Shown here: in pieces, positions 1-8,235 of the stretch | Numbering within the stretch: position 1 is the first letter of the stretch | Layout of the letters: the number at the start of each line of letters is the position of its first letter | Assembly: GCF_003254295.1 (NCBI RefSeq) | Contig: NZ_QKZO01000006.1 | Span: 18,819 to 82,818 of the forward strand | Length of the DNA stretch: 64,000 nt | Direction of reading: 5' to 3' | Source: Rhodobacter capsulatus | Lineage (GTDB): Bacteria > Pseudomonadota > Alphaproteobacteria > Rhodobacterales > Rhodobacteraceae | Program-made: the position numbers and the translations under genes | The notes under the pieces: model-generated | The model's database searches: none | The model's input: only the letters and a program-made list of their open reading frames with translations | Told to the model about the DNA's origin: nothing

Positions 1-3
1 CCG

Positions 4-22
4 CCCCCCCCCCCCCCCCCCC
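4..22. repeat. Poly-C homopolymer run at window edge
   Basis: Nineteen consecutive C residues follow CCG at the very start of the window. No coding sequence is visible in positions 1-142, which form the upstream region of the bolA-like gene. A run of this length is unusual even in GC-rich DNA. It could be a real phase-variable tract or a sequencing or assembly artefact. Confidence 0.8.
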
Positions 23-142
23 GACAACCGACCATCGCAGCGGCCTGCGCCGCGCGGCGTCTCTTGGCACGGCCGCCCGGCGCTTGGCCCTTGTCGCCTC
101 TCGCAGCGCGACCTAGATTGATCCCAGAACAAGGAGTTGCCC

Positions 143-382
143 ATGCCGATGGAAGCCAGTGACATCGAAGCCCTGATCCGCGCCGGGTTTCCCGATGCGA
201 AGATCACCATCACCGACCTTGCCGGGGACGGCAACCATTGGGGGGCCGAGGTGATCGACGCCTCGTTCAAGGGGCTGAACCGGGTGCAGCAGCAACGCGC
301 CGTCCTTGCCACGCTGAAAGGCGCGATGGACGGGCCGAATGCGCCGCTGCATGCCCTTGCCCTGACCACCAAGGCCGAATGA
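143..382 (+). CDS. BolA/IbaG-family protein
   Basis: A protein of 79 residues with the BolA fold pattern: an acidic N-terminal helix, the segment [20 protein letters not shown] and a C-terminal helix. BolA-type proteins partner monothiol glutaredoxins in handling [2Fe-2S] clusters and iron sensing in the cytoplasm. The monothiol glutaredoxin gene follows 35 bp downstream, so an operon and a physical partnership are likely. AAGGAG at 131-136 sits six bases before the ATG at 143; a TTG at 137 is in frame but too close to that site. The short length is normal for the family. The exact subgroup (BolA or IbaG/YrbA) was not resolved. Confidence 0.9.
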   Translation: MPMEASDIEALIRAGFPDAKITITDLAGDGNHWGAEVIDASFKGLNRVQQQRAVLATLKGAMDGPNAPLHALALTTKAE

Positions 383-417
383 GCCGCGGTTCACGTTTCG
401 CAGAAAGGACCCCTCCC

Positions 418-777
418 ATGACCGCACTCGACCAGATCAAGGCCGACATCGCCGGAAACGACGTCATCCTTTACATGAAGGGCACGAAGGACATGCCGCA
501 ATGCGGGTTTTCCAGCCGCGTCGCGGGCGTGCTGAACTACCTTGGCGTGACCTACAAGGACGTCAACGTGCTGGCCGATGCCGACGTGCGTCAGGGCATC
601 AAGGAGTATTCCGACTGGCCGACGATCCCGCAGCTTTACGTCAAGGGCGACTTCGTCGGCGGCTGTGACATCGTCACCGAAATGATGCTCTCGGGCGAAC
701 TCGACAAGCTTTTCGACGACAAGGGCATCACCTATGACAAGGGCCGCGCCGACCAGATCCGCGCCGCCAACGCCTGA
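418..777 (+). CDS. grxD: Monothiol glutaredoxin, Grx4/GrxD type
   Basis: A CGFS-type monothiol glutaredoxin of 119 residues. The active-site CGFS lies at residues 29-32 within [10 protein letters not shown], preceded by the conserved YMKGTKD. Downstream [11 protein letters not shown] (cis-Pro loop) and GGCDIV (glutathione-binding GG) complete the family signature. Such proteins carry a glutathione-ligated [2Fe-2S] cluster, often shared with a BolA protein, and deliver it to acceptors. The BolA-like gene is immediately upstream. The start at 418 gives the typical N terminus; an upstream in-frame extension reads through the bolA gene and is not credible. A strong hairpin terminator follows. Confidence 0.96.
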   Translation: MTALDQIKADIAGNDVILYMKGTKDMPQCGFSSRVAGVLNYLGVTYKDVNVLADADVRQGIKEYSDWPTIPQLYVKGDFVGGCDIVTEMMLSGELDKLFDDKGITYDKGRADQIRAANA

Positions 778-796
778 GACGCCGCCCCCGATCCCG

Positions 797-826
797 AAAG
801 CCCCGCCTCGGCGGGGCTTTTCATTT
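797..826 (+). terminator. Rho-independent terminator after bolA-grxD
   Basis: AAAGCCCCGC (797-806), loop CTCG, GCGGGGCTTT (811-820), then TTCATTTTT. The perfect 10-bp stem with a T-rich tail on the plus strand closes the bolA-grxD operon. Confidence 0.9.
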
Positions 827-836
827 TTCGGAACAT

Positions 837-1178
837 TCAGAGTCTTGCGAAAAACGGGTCGATATCCCAATAGGCCAGCAGATGGTCGGCCCGGTCGCAG
901 TCCATGCCCAGAAGCTGCATCGCATGCACATCCATGCTGACCAGCGCCGCCAGCCGATAGCCCTGCATCGCCGCCTCGCGCGCGGGGCTGCCTTCCGCAA
1001 AGGAGCTTTCGATCGCAGAGGCCGCCGAGACCAGCGTGAAGCCCAGTTCCAGCGGCGGCTCCTCGGGCCAGCGATCGACCATGTCGCGCACCAGACCGCG
1101 CCAGGAGTCGTCCGCCCGCAGCAGCCGTTCGATGGCAAATGCCACCCGTTCCTCGATTCGCAACGCCAACATCGTCAT
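837..1178 (-). CDS. Hypothetical protein, unknown function
   Basis: A predicted protein of 113 residues, acidic and helix-rich, with no signal peptide or membrane segment. I do not recognise a family. Codon use matches the neighbours and the frame is open throughout, so the gene is probably real. AGGTGA at 1181-1186 lies just before two in-frame ATGs (at 1178 and 1172). The second has better spacing, so the start could be six bases further in. It is transcribed toward the grxD terminator and divergently from deoC. Confidence 0.65.
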   Translation of the reverse strand: MTMLALRIEERVAFAIERLLRADDSWRGLVRDMVDRWPEEPPLELGFTLVSAASAIESSFAEGSPAREAAMQGYRLAALVSMDVHAMQLLGMDCDRADHLLAYWDIDPFFARL

Positions 1179-1354
1179 GATCACCTCAAATGTCGCCAGA
1201 ATGCGCAAAACGGCTCTTGCCGCAACGATTTCCCGCCGGTTTTGCGAAGTTTCGGCACGTCAGAGTGAATCAACGCCGAATTCTGCGCCTTTGCCGGTCA
1301 TTGAAGCCCGGGTCGGCAACCGCTAGCCTGCAAGAACGCAACCACAGGCCCGCC

Positions 1355-2308
1355 ATGACCGATCCCCAGCTTCGCAACCCCGGCTTCCCCCTTGACCGCA
1401 GCTGGTTCGAGGAGATCGCCGTCAACACCCCCGCCGCCGAAGCCCGCGCCGCGCATCTGGGGAGCAGCCGGTCGCTGAAGAGGCAATGGCAGGCGGCCTG
1501 GCTGGTGAATGCGGTCCGCTGCATGGATCTGACAACGCTTGCGGGCGACGATACCGAGGCACGGGTGGCGCGGCTTTGCGCCAAGGCGCGGGCGCCGCTG
1601 GCCGATCACATCCTGGCGGGGCTCGGGCTGGAACGTCTGAGCACGGGCGCCGTCTGTGTCTATCCGACGATGGTGGCGGCGGCGGTCAGGGCCTTGCGGG
1701 GCACGGATATTCGCGTGGCCTCGGTGGCGACGGGCTTTCCGGCCGGGCTGATGCCGCTGCCCCTGCGACTGGCCGAGATCCGTTACGCGGTCGAGGAAGG
1801 CGCGGCGGAAATCGACATCGTGATTTCGCGCGCGCTGGTGCTGCGGGGCGATTGGGCGCAGCTTCATGACGAGATCGCCGCGATGCGCGCGGCCTGCGGC
1901 GCGGCACATCTGAAGGCGATTCTGGCGACGGGCGATCTGCAGACGCTGTCGAATGTCTACAAGGCCGCGATGGTGGCGATGCAGGCGGGGGCGGATTTCA
2001 TCAAGACTTCCACCGGCAAGGAGGCGGTGAACGCCACCCTGCCGGTGTCGTTGGTGATGGCGCGCGCGCTGCGCGACTTTGGCGCGCGGACCGGGGTGAA
2101 GATCGGCTTCAAGCCCGCGGGCGGGATGAAGACCGCCAGGGACGCGCTGAACTGGCAGATCCTGATGAGGGAGGAGCTGGGCACCGACTGGCTCCGGCCC
2201 GACCTGTTCCGTCTGGGCGCCTCCTCGATGCTGGGCGACATCGAACGCCAGCTCGAAACCCATGTCACCGGCCGCTATGCCGCCAGCCACCGCCACGCGC
2301 TTGCCTGA
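1355..2308 (+). CDS. deoC: Deoxyribose-phosphate aldolase
   Basis: Class I aldolase that cleaves 2-deoxyribose-5-phosphate to glyceraldehyde-3-phosphate and acetaldehyde in deoxynucleoside catabolism. The Schiff-base lysine is K217 in DFIKTSTGK, the second catalytic lysine is K187 in HLKAILATG, and the acidic EIDIVISR strand precedes them. At 317 residues it has an N-terminal extension relative to the short bacterial DeoC, typical of the longer DeoC group. The next gene encodes an aldehyde dehydrogenase and starts seven bases after the stop. That pairing suggests the released acetaldehyde is oxidised by the partner. An open frame further upstream (from 1190) lacks family similarity and was rejected as the start. 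Confidence 0.95.
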   Translation: MTDPQLRNPGFPLDRSWFEEIAVNTPAAEARAAHLGSSRSLKRQWQAAWLVNAVRCMDLTTLAGDDTEARVARLCAKARAPLADHILAGLGLERLSTGAVCVYPTMVAAAVRALRGTDIRVASVATGFPAGLMPLPLRLAEIRYAVEEGAAEIDIVISRALVLRGDWAQLHDEIAAMRAACGAAHLKAILATGDLQTLSNVYKAAMVAMQAGADFIKTSTGKEAVNATLPVSLVMARALRDFGARTGVKIGFKPAGGMKTARDALNWQILMREELGTDWLRPDLFRLGASSMLGDIERQLETHVTGRYAASHRHALA

Positions 2309-2315
2309 GGGAAAG

Positions 2316-4655
2316 ATGCCTTCCGTGAAAGAGATCCTGACGACGATGGACTATGGCCCCGCCCCCGAAGCCTCGGGCGAGGTGAGGGGCTGGCTGCAGG
2401 CCCGCGGCCGCTTTGGCCATCTGATCGGCGGGGCGATGACGCCGCCCGGCACGGTCGTCGCGGTGCAAAACCCGGCTACGGGCGAGACCCTGGCCGAGGT
2501 GACACGGGGAAGCGAGGCCGAAGTGGGGGCCGCCGTTGCCGCCGCCCGCGCCGCCGCCCCCGGCTGGGCGGCGCTGTCGGGGCATGAGCGGGCGAAATGG
2601 CTTTATGCCATCGCCCGGACCCTGCAGAAACGCGAGGCGTTTTTTAGAATTCTGGAGGTTCTGGATACTGGAAAGCCGATCCGCGAGACCCGCGATTTCG
2701 ACCTTCCGCTGGCGATCCGGCATGTCTACCACCACGCCGGCTGGGCGGAATTATGCGCTGACGAATTTCCCGGCCTTGTACCCCTGGGCACCGTCGCGGC
2801 GATCCTGCCCGCGCAGGCGCCCCTTCTGATGCTGGCCGCGAAGGTCGCCCCGGCGCTGGCCGCAGGCAATACCGTGGTGCTGAAACCGGCCGAGGCAACA
2901 CCGCTCTCGGCGCTCGCCTTTGCCGAGATCTGCCTTGAAATCGGCCTGCCCGCGGGGGTTTTGAACATCGTCACCGGCGACGGGGCAACCGGCGCCGCCC
3001 TTGCGGCAAGCCCGGTCGACAAGATCACCTTCACCGGCACGACCGAGGTCGGCCGCACCCTGCGCGCCGCCACGGCGGGCACGGGCAAGGCGCTGACGCT
3101 GGAGCTGGGCGGCAAGTCGCCCGTCCTCGTCTTTGCCGATGCCGATCTGGATGCCGCCATCGAAGGCGTCGTCGCCGCGGCCTGGACCCATCAGGGGCAG
3201 ATCTGTGCCACCGGACCGCGGATCTTCGTCGCCGAGGCCGTGGCCGAGACCTTCACCGCCCGCCTGCTGACCCGGCTGCAGAAACTGCGGCTTGGCGATC
3301 CGCTCGACAAATGCACCGATCTGGGGGCGGTCGTCTCGCCCGCGCGGCGGACGCATCTGCACGCGCTTGTGGCAAAGGGCGTCGCCGAGGGCGCGCGGCT
3401 GATCACGGCGGACATCCCCCTGCCCGCCCGCGGCACCTTCTGCGCCCCGGGCCTGCTGATCGACGCATCCCCCGCAAACCCCTGTGTGACCGAGGATCTC
3501 TTCGGCCCCATCGCCACGCTGACCAGCTTCCGCACCCCCGCGGAGGCGGTCGAACTGGCCAATTCGACGCGCTCTGGTCTGGCGGCCTCGGTCTGGACCG
3601 AAAACCTGACGCTGGCGCAGGATGTGGCGGCGAAACTGGCGACCGGGACGGTCTGGATCAACTGCCACGCCCTGATTGATGCCGCCGCGCCCTTTGGCGG
3701 CAGGCGTGACAGCGGCTTTGGCCGCAGCGGCGGGCGCGAGGGGCTGCGCGCCCAGCTCCGCCACCCCGCGACGACCCCGGTGCCAGAGGCCCCCGCCCCG
3801 GATTTCAACCCCGCGCCCTGCCCCGAAGCCGCCGCAGCGCAGCCGATCGACCGCACCGCGAAGCTTTACATCGGCGGCGCCCAGAAACGCCCCGAGGGCG
3901 GGCAAAGCTGGCGCGTCACGCATCAGGGCCGCGAGATCGGCCTTGCGCCCCTTGGCGGGCGCAAGGACATCCGCAACGCGGTCGAGGCGGCGCACAGGGC
4001 GGCGGGCTGGTCGAAGCTGACCGGGCATGTCCGCGCGCAGGTGCTTTACTTCCTGGCCGAGAACCTCGCGCTGCGCACCGCGGAATTCGAGACGCGTCTG
4101 GCCGAGACCGGCCATGATCCCTCCGAGGTCGGTCAGACGATCCGGCTGGCCTTCCGCGCCGCCGCGCTGGCCGACAAGATCGAAGGCGCGGTGATCCAGA
4201 CGAAATCGCAGCTGCTGACCCTGACCCGGCCCGAGCCCTGGGGCGTTCTGGGCATCGCCTGCGCCAACCGCCAACCGCTGCTGGGGCTGGCCGCGCTGGT
4301 GCTGCCCGCGATCGCGGCGGGCAACCGCGTGGTGGCGATCCCGGCGATGGCGCAGCCGCTTGTGGCGGCCGATTTCGCGCAGGTGCTGGACACGTCGGAC
4401 GTGCCGGGCGGCGTGGTGAACCTGATCTCGGGCCCGCGCGACGATCTGGCGAAGGTGCTGGCGGGCCATGACGATGTGGCGGCGCTCTGGTATGCGGGCA
4501 GCCCGGACGGCGCCGCAATGGTGGAACGCGAAAGTGCCGCCAGCCTGAAGGCGACCTGGTGCCCGACGCTGCGCGACTGGGCGGCGCAGGAGATGCGCGA
4601 AACCCTGGAACAGGCGACGCAGACGAAAACCATCTGGGTGCCCTACGGCTTCTGA
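2316..4655 (+). CDS. ALDH16-type double-domain aldehyde dehydrogenase
   Basis: A 779-residue protein with two aldehyde dehydrogenase-like modules. The first is complete: general-base Glu E263 in LELGGKSP, nucleophile Cys C297 in HQGQICATGPR, and EDLFGPI and FGG motifs after it. The second (about residues 510-779) keeps the NAD-fold half, including LPAIAAGNRVVAIP, but is shortened and has no recognisable Glu/Cys catalytic pair. That architecture matches the ALDH16 family, in which bacterial members are active through the first domain and the second is a pseudo-enzyme. GAGG at 2307-2310 supports this start and overlaps the deoC stop. The likely substrate is acetaldehyde from DeoC, by context only. 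Confidence 0.9.
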   Translation: MPSVKEILTTMDYGPAPEASGEVRGWLQARGRFGHLIGGAMTPPGTVVAVQNPATGETLAEVTRGSEAEVGAAVAAARAAAPGWAALSGHERAKWLYAIARTLQKREAFFRILEVLDTGKPIRETRDFDLPLAIRHVYHHAGWAELCADEFPGLVPLGTVAAILPAQAPLLMLAAKVAPALAAGNTVVLKPAEATPLSALAFAEICLEIGLPAGVLNIVTGDGATGAALAASPVDKITFTGTTEVGRTLRAATAGTGKALTLELGGKSPVLVFADADLDAAIEGVVAAAWTHQGQICATGPRIFVAEAVAETFTARLLTRLQKLRLGDPLDKCTDLGAVVSPARRTHLHALVAKGVAEGARLITADIPLPARGTFCAPGLLIDASPANPCVTEDLFGPIATLTSFRTPAEAVELANSTRSGLAASVWTENLTLAQDVAAKLATGTVWINCHALIDAAAPFGGRRDSGFGRSGGREGLRAQLRHPATTPVPEAPAPDFNPAPCPEAAAAQPIDRTAKLYIGGAQKRPEGGQSWRVTHQGREIGLAPLGGRKDIRNAVEAAHRAAGWSKLTGHVRAQVLYFLAENLALRTAEFETRLAETGHDPSEVGQTIRLAFRAAALADKIEGAVIQTKSQLLTLTRPEPWGVLGIACANRQPLLGLAALVLPAIAAGNRVVAIPAMAQPLVAADFAQVLDTSDVPGGVVNLISGPRDDLAKVLAGHDDVAALWYAGSPDGAAMVERESAASLKATWCPTLRDWAAQEMRETLEQATQTKTIWVPYGF

Positions 4656-4661
4656 ACGGAA

Positions 4662-4690
4662 AAACCGCGCCCGGGACCCGGACGCGGTTT
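4662..4690. terminator. Hairpin between convergent ALDH16 and DUF1523 genes
   Basis: AAACCGCG (4662-4669) pairs with CGCGGTTT (4683-4690) around a GC-rich loop, followed by a pyrimidine-rich tract. It lies seven bases beyond the aldehyde dehydrogenase stop. Confidence 0.65.
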
Positions 4691-4746
4691 CCTGCCTCTT
4701 GCCCGAAACACCCCGGGATGAGATGGGGGGCAGCGCCCCGCCTTGA

Positions 4747-5394
4747 TCACTTCTTCCCGGTCAGATCGTCGAACATGCCCCGGGCCTTGTCGACGCCCGA
4801 TTCGGCGCGGTCGGTCACATCCTCGATCGCATCGGCGACATCGCCCAGCACCGGGTCGATCGCATTGCGGCGGAACTGGATCCACAGCGCCCGCACCGTC
4901 AGGATCGCCATCGTGAGCAGCGTGAGGAAGATGATGTTGAACCACGGAACGATCGAGACCTCGGGCCCGTCCACGGGCTTGATCGAGACCGCATTCGGGA
5001 AGATCGAGAACAGCTCGCTGCGCCAGCCGTAATAGGTCATCACCCCCCATTTCGGCGCCTCGCCCGTCGACTGCAGATCGGCGGCCCGGGTCGACAGGTT
5101 CGCGGTGTCGAATTTGAAATAGGGCGGCCAGCCCCAGCCCGTGTCCTCGTTGCGATAGACGACCGGCTTGCCCTCGGGCGTCACCGCCGAGATGAACTGC
5201 ACGTCATAGCTCGTCTGCGTGCCGGACTTCACCTTCGGCCCCGACCAGAAGATGCTGGTCCAGCCGCTCGGATCCTGCCGTTCCTGATAGATATTGACCA
5301 CCCGCACGACTTCGTGCCGGGGCAGGGTGTAGTGCAGGAAGCTGCCGAAGATCACCGCGATCAGCAGCCAGAAAGTCCATTTGACGTATCCCAT
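4747..5394 (-). CDS. DUF1523 family membrane protein
   Basis: A protein of about 215 residues with an N-terminal membrane segment (YVKWTFWLLIAVIFGSFLHY) and a second near residues 148-170 (IVPWFNIIFLTLLTMAIL). The intervening region, probably periplasmic, contains the aromatic motif DTGWGWPPYFKFDT. The C terminus is charged and helical. The layout matches DUF1523, a family of unknown function in Rhodobacteraceae. GAGAGG precedes the ATG at 5394; a GTG at 5400 is the alternative. The 87-aa membrane protein lies just upstream on the same strand, so the two are probably co-transcribed. Confidence 0.8.
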   Translation of the reverse strand: MGYVKWTFWLLIAVIFGSFLHYTLPRHEVVRVVNIYQERQDPSGWTSIFWSGPKVKSGTQTSYDVQFISAVTPEGKPVVYRNEDTGWGWPPYFKFDTANLSTRAADLQSTGEAPKWGVMTYYGWRSELFSIFPNAVSIKPVDGPEVSIVPWFNIIFLTLLTMAILTVRALWIQFRRNAIDPVLGDVADAIEDVTDRAESGVDKARGMFDDLTGKK

Positions 5395-5403
5395 GCGCAC
5401 CTC

Positions 5404-5667
5404 TCAGTTGGCGAAAAAGACGAGTGACCCGACGATCGCGAAGGGCAGCAGCATCACCAGACGCAACATGCGCTGCGGCAGGCTGTTTTCCCATGCGGCC
5501 ATTCCGCTCTTTAGATAGGCATCGAAATCCAACGCATCACCCGCGCCCTCGTTCCATGCCGCCTCGAGCGCTTCACGTTTTCGCGACGCCATCGACAATC
5601 GCAACACCCAATACCCCGAAATCGCCATAACGGCGAGCAACACCAGCAATCTGCCAAATCCGATCAT
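5404..5667 (-). CDS. Small membrane protein, unknown function
   Basis: An 87-residue protein with hydrophobic segments at the N terminus (LLVLLAVMAISGYWVLRL) and the C terminus (LVMLLPFAIVGSLVFF). They are separated by a charged stretch with an acidic GDALDFDAYL motif. It ends about ten bases before the DUF1523 gene on the same strand, suggesting a two-gene operon. I do not recognise the family. The ATG at 5667 removes a 15-residue extension that would begin within the spacer. Confidence 0.7.
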   Translation of the reverse strand: MIGFGRLLVLLAVMAISGYWVLRLSMASRKREALEAAWNEGAGDALDFDAYLKSGMAAWENSLPQRMLRLVMLLPFAIVGSLVFFAN

Positions 5668-5890
5668 TCTTCGTCCCCGACCAGTCCGAACATGTGACAG
5701 GACCGCGGACAAGACACCACGTTCCCGAACAGCCCGACCCGTCCGGCATGCGCACTGCCTGCGCCCAAATGCGAACCGAGATCCGCTTCGACCCTTTGGT
5801 CAGGAAAACTCACAAATCCGTCAGCGACCAGATGCAGCGATGCCGCAGGGGGAAAATCCGCCCGCGAGTTGCGCGATCCACACGACGGAC

Positions 5891-5983
5891 GGGGGCGCTG
5901 CCCCCTCGGCCTGCGGCCTCACCCCCGGGATATTTGCCCAAGGTGAAATGCGCCCCTGTATCTTGCCGCAAATATCCCGGGGG
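5891..5983. repeat. Dispersed palindromic repeat, type 1 (copy 1)
   Basis: The 367-bp spacer 5668-6034 has no credible gene. It holds GGGGGCGCTGCCCCC (5891-5905, a hairpin), then CCCCCGGGATATTTG (5922-5936) followed by CCCAAGGTGAAA. A perfect inverted copy, CAAATATCCCGGGGG, lies at 5969-5983. The same modules recur near 21.6, 27.9, 55.4 and 59.5 kb. Confidence 0.85.
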
Positions 5984-6034
5984 TGCATTTCGGCGCAGCC
6001 GAAAGAGGAGGCCGCGCCTCCCGCCCGGGCCGCC

Positions 6035-6286
6035 TCAATCGAGGCGGAACACCTTGTCGCGCGCGGTCTCGCCCCGGATCAGGGTCAGCCGCGATTTCGC
6101 CACGCCAAGGCTTTTCGCCAGCAGTTTCAGCACCGCCGCATTGGCCTTGCCGCCCTCGGGCACGACCGTCACATAGGCGCGCAGGCCATCTTCCGCCACG
6201 ACGATCTCGTTGCGCGAGGCCTTGGGGGTCACGCGCAGCGCGATTTCGGCGCCCGGTTGCGCAAGATGGCTCAGATCATCCCTCAT
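6035..6286 (-). CDS. DUF167 (YggU-like) protein
   Basis: An 83-residue protein of the DUF167/UPF0235 family. It shows ALRVTPKASRNEI at the N terminus, VTVVPEGGKANAAVLKLLAKSLGV in the middle and LIRGETARDKVFRL at the end, the three conserved blocks of the family. The biochemical role of YggU-type proteins is not settled. The start at 6286 follows a purine-rich GAAGGGGGC; the much longer upstream frame is antisense to the nitroreductase gene and was rejected. It is read divergently from that nitroreductase. Confidence 0.9.
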   Translation of the reverse strand: MRDDLSHLAQPGAEIALRVTPKASRNEIVVAEDGLRAYVTVVPEGGKANAAVLKLLAKSLGVAKSRLTLIRGETARDKVFRLD

Positions 6287-6379
6287 GCCCCCTTCTACCG
6301 CGCCCGGCCCGCCGGGCAAGGCCCGTCCTTGCAATCCTAGACGCGACCGCCGATATCTTGCGCAGACAGGAGATGCGCG

Positions 6380-6985
6380 ATGGAGATTCCCCCCGGCACC
6401 GTCAACCCCGCCCGGCGCGACGCCGCGGCCCTCACCTTCCTTGCCAGCCGCCGCTCGCGGCCGCCGAAGCTGCTCGCCGCCCCGGCGCCCGACCGCGCCG
6501 CGCTGCGCGAGATCCTGACCATCGCCGCGCGCGTGCCCGATCACGGCAAGCTGGAACCCTGGCGCTTTGTCGTTCTGGAAAAGCCGGCGCTTGAACGGCT
6601 GGCGGACGAGGCCGCGGTTTTTGCCGCCACCCATCTTCTGCCCGAGGAGATCGCCGCCAAGGGCGTGTCGCAATTCGCGCAAAGCCCGCTTTGCGTCGCG
6701 CTGATCGCCGTGCCCCGGCCCACCGAGAAAGTGCCCGCGATCGAGCAGACCCTGTCGGTCGGCGCCGCGGGGATGCAGCTTCTGAATGCCGCGCTGGCGG
6801 CGGGCTGGGGGGCTTCCTGGCTGACCGGCTGGGTGGCGCATGATCTGCGCTTTGCCGCCCCGGCATTGGGTCTGGCCGAGGGCGAATGGGTCGCGGGGCT
6901 GATCCATATCGGCACCGAGACGGCGCCGCCGCCCGAACGCCCCCGCCCCGATCTGGACACTCTCCTCACATGGGTGAACGCATGA
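6380..6985 (+). CDS. Nitroreductase family protein (YdjA-like)
   Basis: An FMN-dependent nitroreductase-fold protein of 201 residues. FLASRRSRPPKLL binds the FMN phosphate side, and RVPDHGKLEPWRFVVLE is the hallmark of the single-domain YdjA/TdsD-like group. GAAGMQLLNAALAAGWGASWLTG forms the later FMN-contact region. Members reduce nitro compounds or other electrophiles with NAD(P)H; the natural substrate is unknown. The stop overlaps the start of the next gene in ATGA form, indicating translational coupling with the EI24-family gene. Confidence 0.9.
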   Translation: MEIPPGTVNPARRDAAALTFLASRRSRPPKLLAAPAPDRAALREILTIAARVPDHGKLEPWRFVVLEKPALERLADEAAVFAATHLLPEEIAAKGVSQFAQSPLCVALIAVPRPTEKVPAIEQTLSVGAAGMQLLNAALAAGWGASWLTGWVAHDLRFAAPALGLAEGEWVAGLIHIGTETAPPPERPRPDLDTLLTWVNA

Positions 6986-7671
6986 TCTTCGACATCTTCC
7001 TGCGCGGCTGGGCCGATCTGGCCCGCCCCGGCGCATTGAAAGTTCTTCTCAAGGGCATCGGCCTTGCCATCCTTCTGCTGCTCGTCGTCTGGTTCGGCCT
7101 CTTCGAATTGATCGGCTGGTTCGTCCCCGACACGATCACCCTGCCCTTCTTCGGCGAAATCGGCTGGATCGACCCGGCGCTGTCGATCGCCTCGATCGGG
7201 GTGATGCTGATCGCCTCGGTCTTCCTGATGGTGCCGGTGGCCTCGATCTTCACCGGCTTCTTCCTCGACGAGGTGGCCGAGCTGGTCGAGCGCCATCATT
7301 ACCCCGGCCTGCCGCCGGTGCGCCGCCTGAGCCTGTCGGAAACGCTGGGCGACAGTCTGCGGTTTTTCGGCGTCGTGCTGGGGGCGAACCTTGTGGCGCT
7401 GATCGTCTATCTGTTTGTCGGGCCCTTCGCGCCTGTCGTCTTCTTCGCGCTGAACGGCTATCTGCTTGGCCGCGAATATTTCCAGATGGCGGCGGTGCGG
7501 CGCATGAGCCGGGCCGAGGCGAAGGCGCTTTATGCGGACAACAAGGGCACGATCTGGGCCTCGGGGGCGCTGATGGCGCTGCCGCTGACGGTGCCGGTGC
7601 TGAACCTGGCCGTGCCGGTGGTGGGCGCTGCGGCCTTCACCCATCTGTTTCACCGGCTGGCGCAGCGATAA
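6982..7671 (+). CDS. EI24/CysZ-family integral membrane protein
   Basis: A 229-residue polytopic membrane protein with hydrophobic segments around residues 20-40, 62-88 and 130-160 and a final one near the C terminus. The DEVAELVERHHYP loop and the VFFALNGYLLGREYFQMAA segment match the EI24 domain (CysZ-like) family. CysZ proteins are linked to sulfate uptake, but EI24 members without cys neighbours have no assigned substrate. The start overlaps the nitroreductase stop; ATG at 6970 is an alternative four codons upstream. Confidence 0.85.
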   Translation: MIFDIFLRGWADLARPGALKVLLKGIGLAILLLLVVWFGLFELIGWFVPDTITLPFFGEIGWIDPALSIASIGVMLIASVFLMVPVASIFTGFFLDEVAELVERHHYPGLPPVRRLSLSETLGDSLRFFGVVLGANLVALIVYLFVGPFAPVVFFALNGYLLGREYFQMAAVRRMSRAEAKALYADNKGTIWASGALMALPLTVPVLNLAVPVVGAAAFTHLFHRLAQR

Positions 7672-7689
7672 CCGCGCCAGCCGAAAGCC

Positions 7690-8094
7690 TTACACCTGTT
7701 CCAGCTCGATCAGGCAGCCGTTGAAATCCTTCGGATGCAGGAAGAGCACGGGCTTGCCATGCGCGCCGATCTTCGGCTCGCCGGTGCCCAGCACCCGGGC
7801 GCCCTCGGCCTTGAGCTTGTCGCGCGCGGCAAGGATATCCTCGACCTCGAAGCACATGTGATGGATCCCGCCCGAGGGATTCTTGTCCAGAAAGCCCTGA
7901 ATCGGGCTGTTTTCACCAAGAGGGTAAAGAAGCTCGATCTTCGTGTTGGGCAGTTCGATGAAGACCACGGTCACGCCGTGGTCGGGCTCGTCCTGCGGCG
8001 GATTCACTTTTGCGCCAAGCGTGTTGGCATATTGCGCCGACGCCGCCGCAAGATCCGGCACGGCGATGGCGACATGGTTCAGACGTCCGATCAT
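7690..8094 (-). CDS. mce: Methylmalonyl-CoA epimerase
   Basis: A VOC-fold metalloenzyme of 134 residues that interconverts the (2R) and (2S) forms of methylmalonyl-CoA in propionate metabolism. It begins RLNHVAIAVPDL (metal-binding His). FIELPNTKIELLYPLGENSPI is highly characteristic of the family, as is GGIHHMCFEVEDI (second metal His). HPKDFNGCLIELEQ at the end supplies the last metal Glu. GGAGG precedes the ATG at 8094. No mutase gene is in the window. It faces the EI24 gene convergently across an 18-bp gap. Confidence 0.95.
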   Translation of the reverse strand: MIGRLNHVAIAVPDLAAASAQYANTLGAKVNPPQDEPDHGVTVVFIELPNTKIELLYPLGENSPIQGFLDKNPSGGIHHMCFEVEDILAARDKLKAEGARVLGTGEPKIGAHGKPVLFLHPKDFNGCLIELEQV

Positions 8095-8168
8095 GGTGGG
8101 CCTCCCTTTGCTTTTCCCCGCATAGGGGGGCGAAAACCGCGATGCAAGCGCGGCTTTCGCTGTTTGCG

Positions 8169-8199
8169 TTAACCCCACGTTAGGCAAATGCATCGTTAA
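8169..8199 (+). promoter_or_regulatory. Possible CtrA-type site upstream of response regulator
   Basis: TTAA (8169-8172), seven bases, then TTAG (8180-8183) approximates the CtrA consensus TTAA-N7-TTAAC with mismatches in the second half. A separate GTTAAC follows at 8194-8199. The spacing is right but the match is partial. Confidence 0.35.
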
Positions 8200-8235
8200 C
8201 TCATGGAACCGCAATTCCTCTGCCAGGGTGGCGCC

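Noticed and set aside
1-142. Gene upstream of the bolA-like gene
   Set aside because: No credible start or domain; the plus-strand spacer holds the poly-C run and promoter region only.
1190-1354. In-frame N-terminal extension of deoC
   Set aside because: It overlaps the start of the opposite-strand hypothetical gene and adds residues outside the aldolase family.
2751-4469. Antisense frame opposite the ALDH16 gene
   Set aside because: Shadow ORF rich in Arg, Gly and His, without a start context or domain; the plus-strand enzyme has clear catalytic residues.
5891-5983. Possible CRISPR-like repeats in intergenic DNA
   Set aside because: The repeats are palindromic, scattered over tens of kilobases and not regularly spaced; no cas gene is present.
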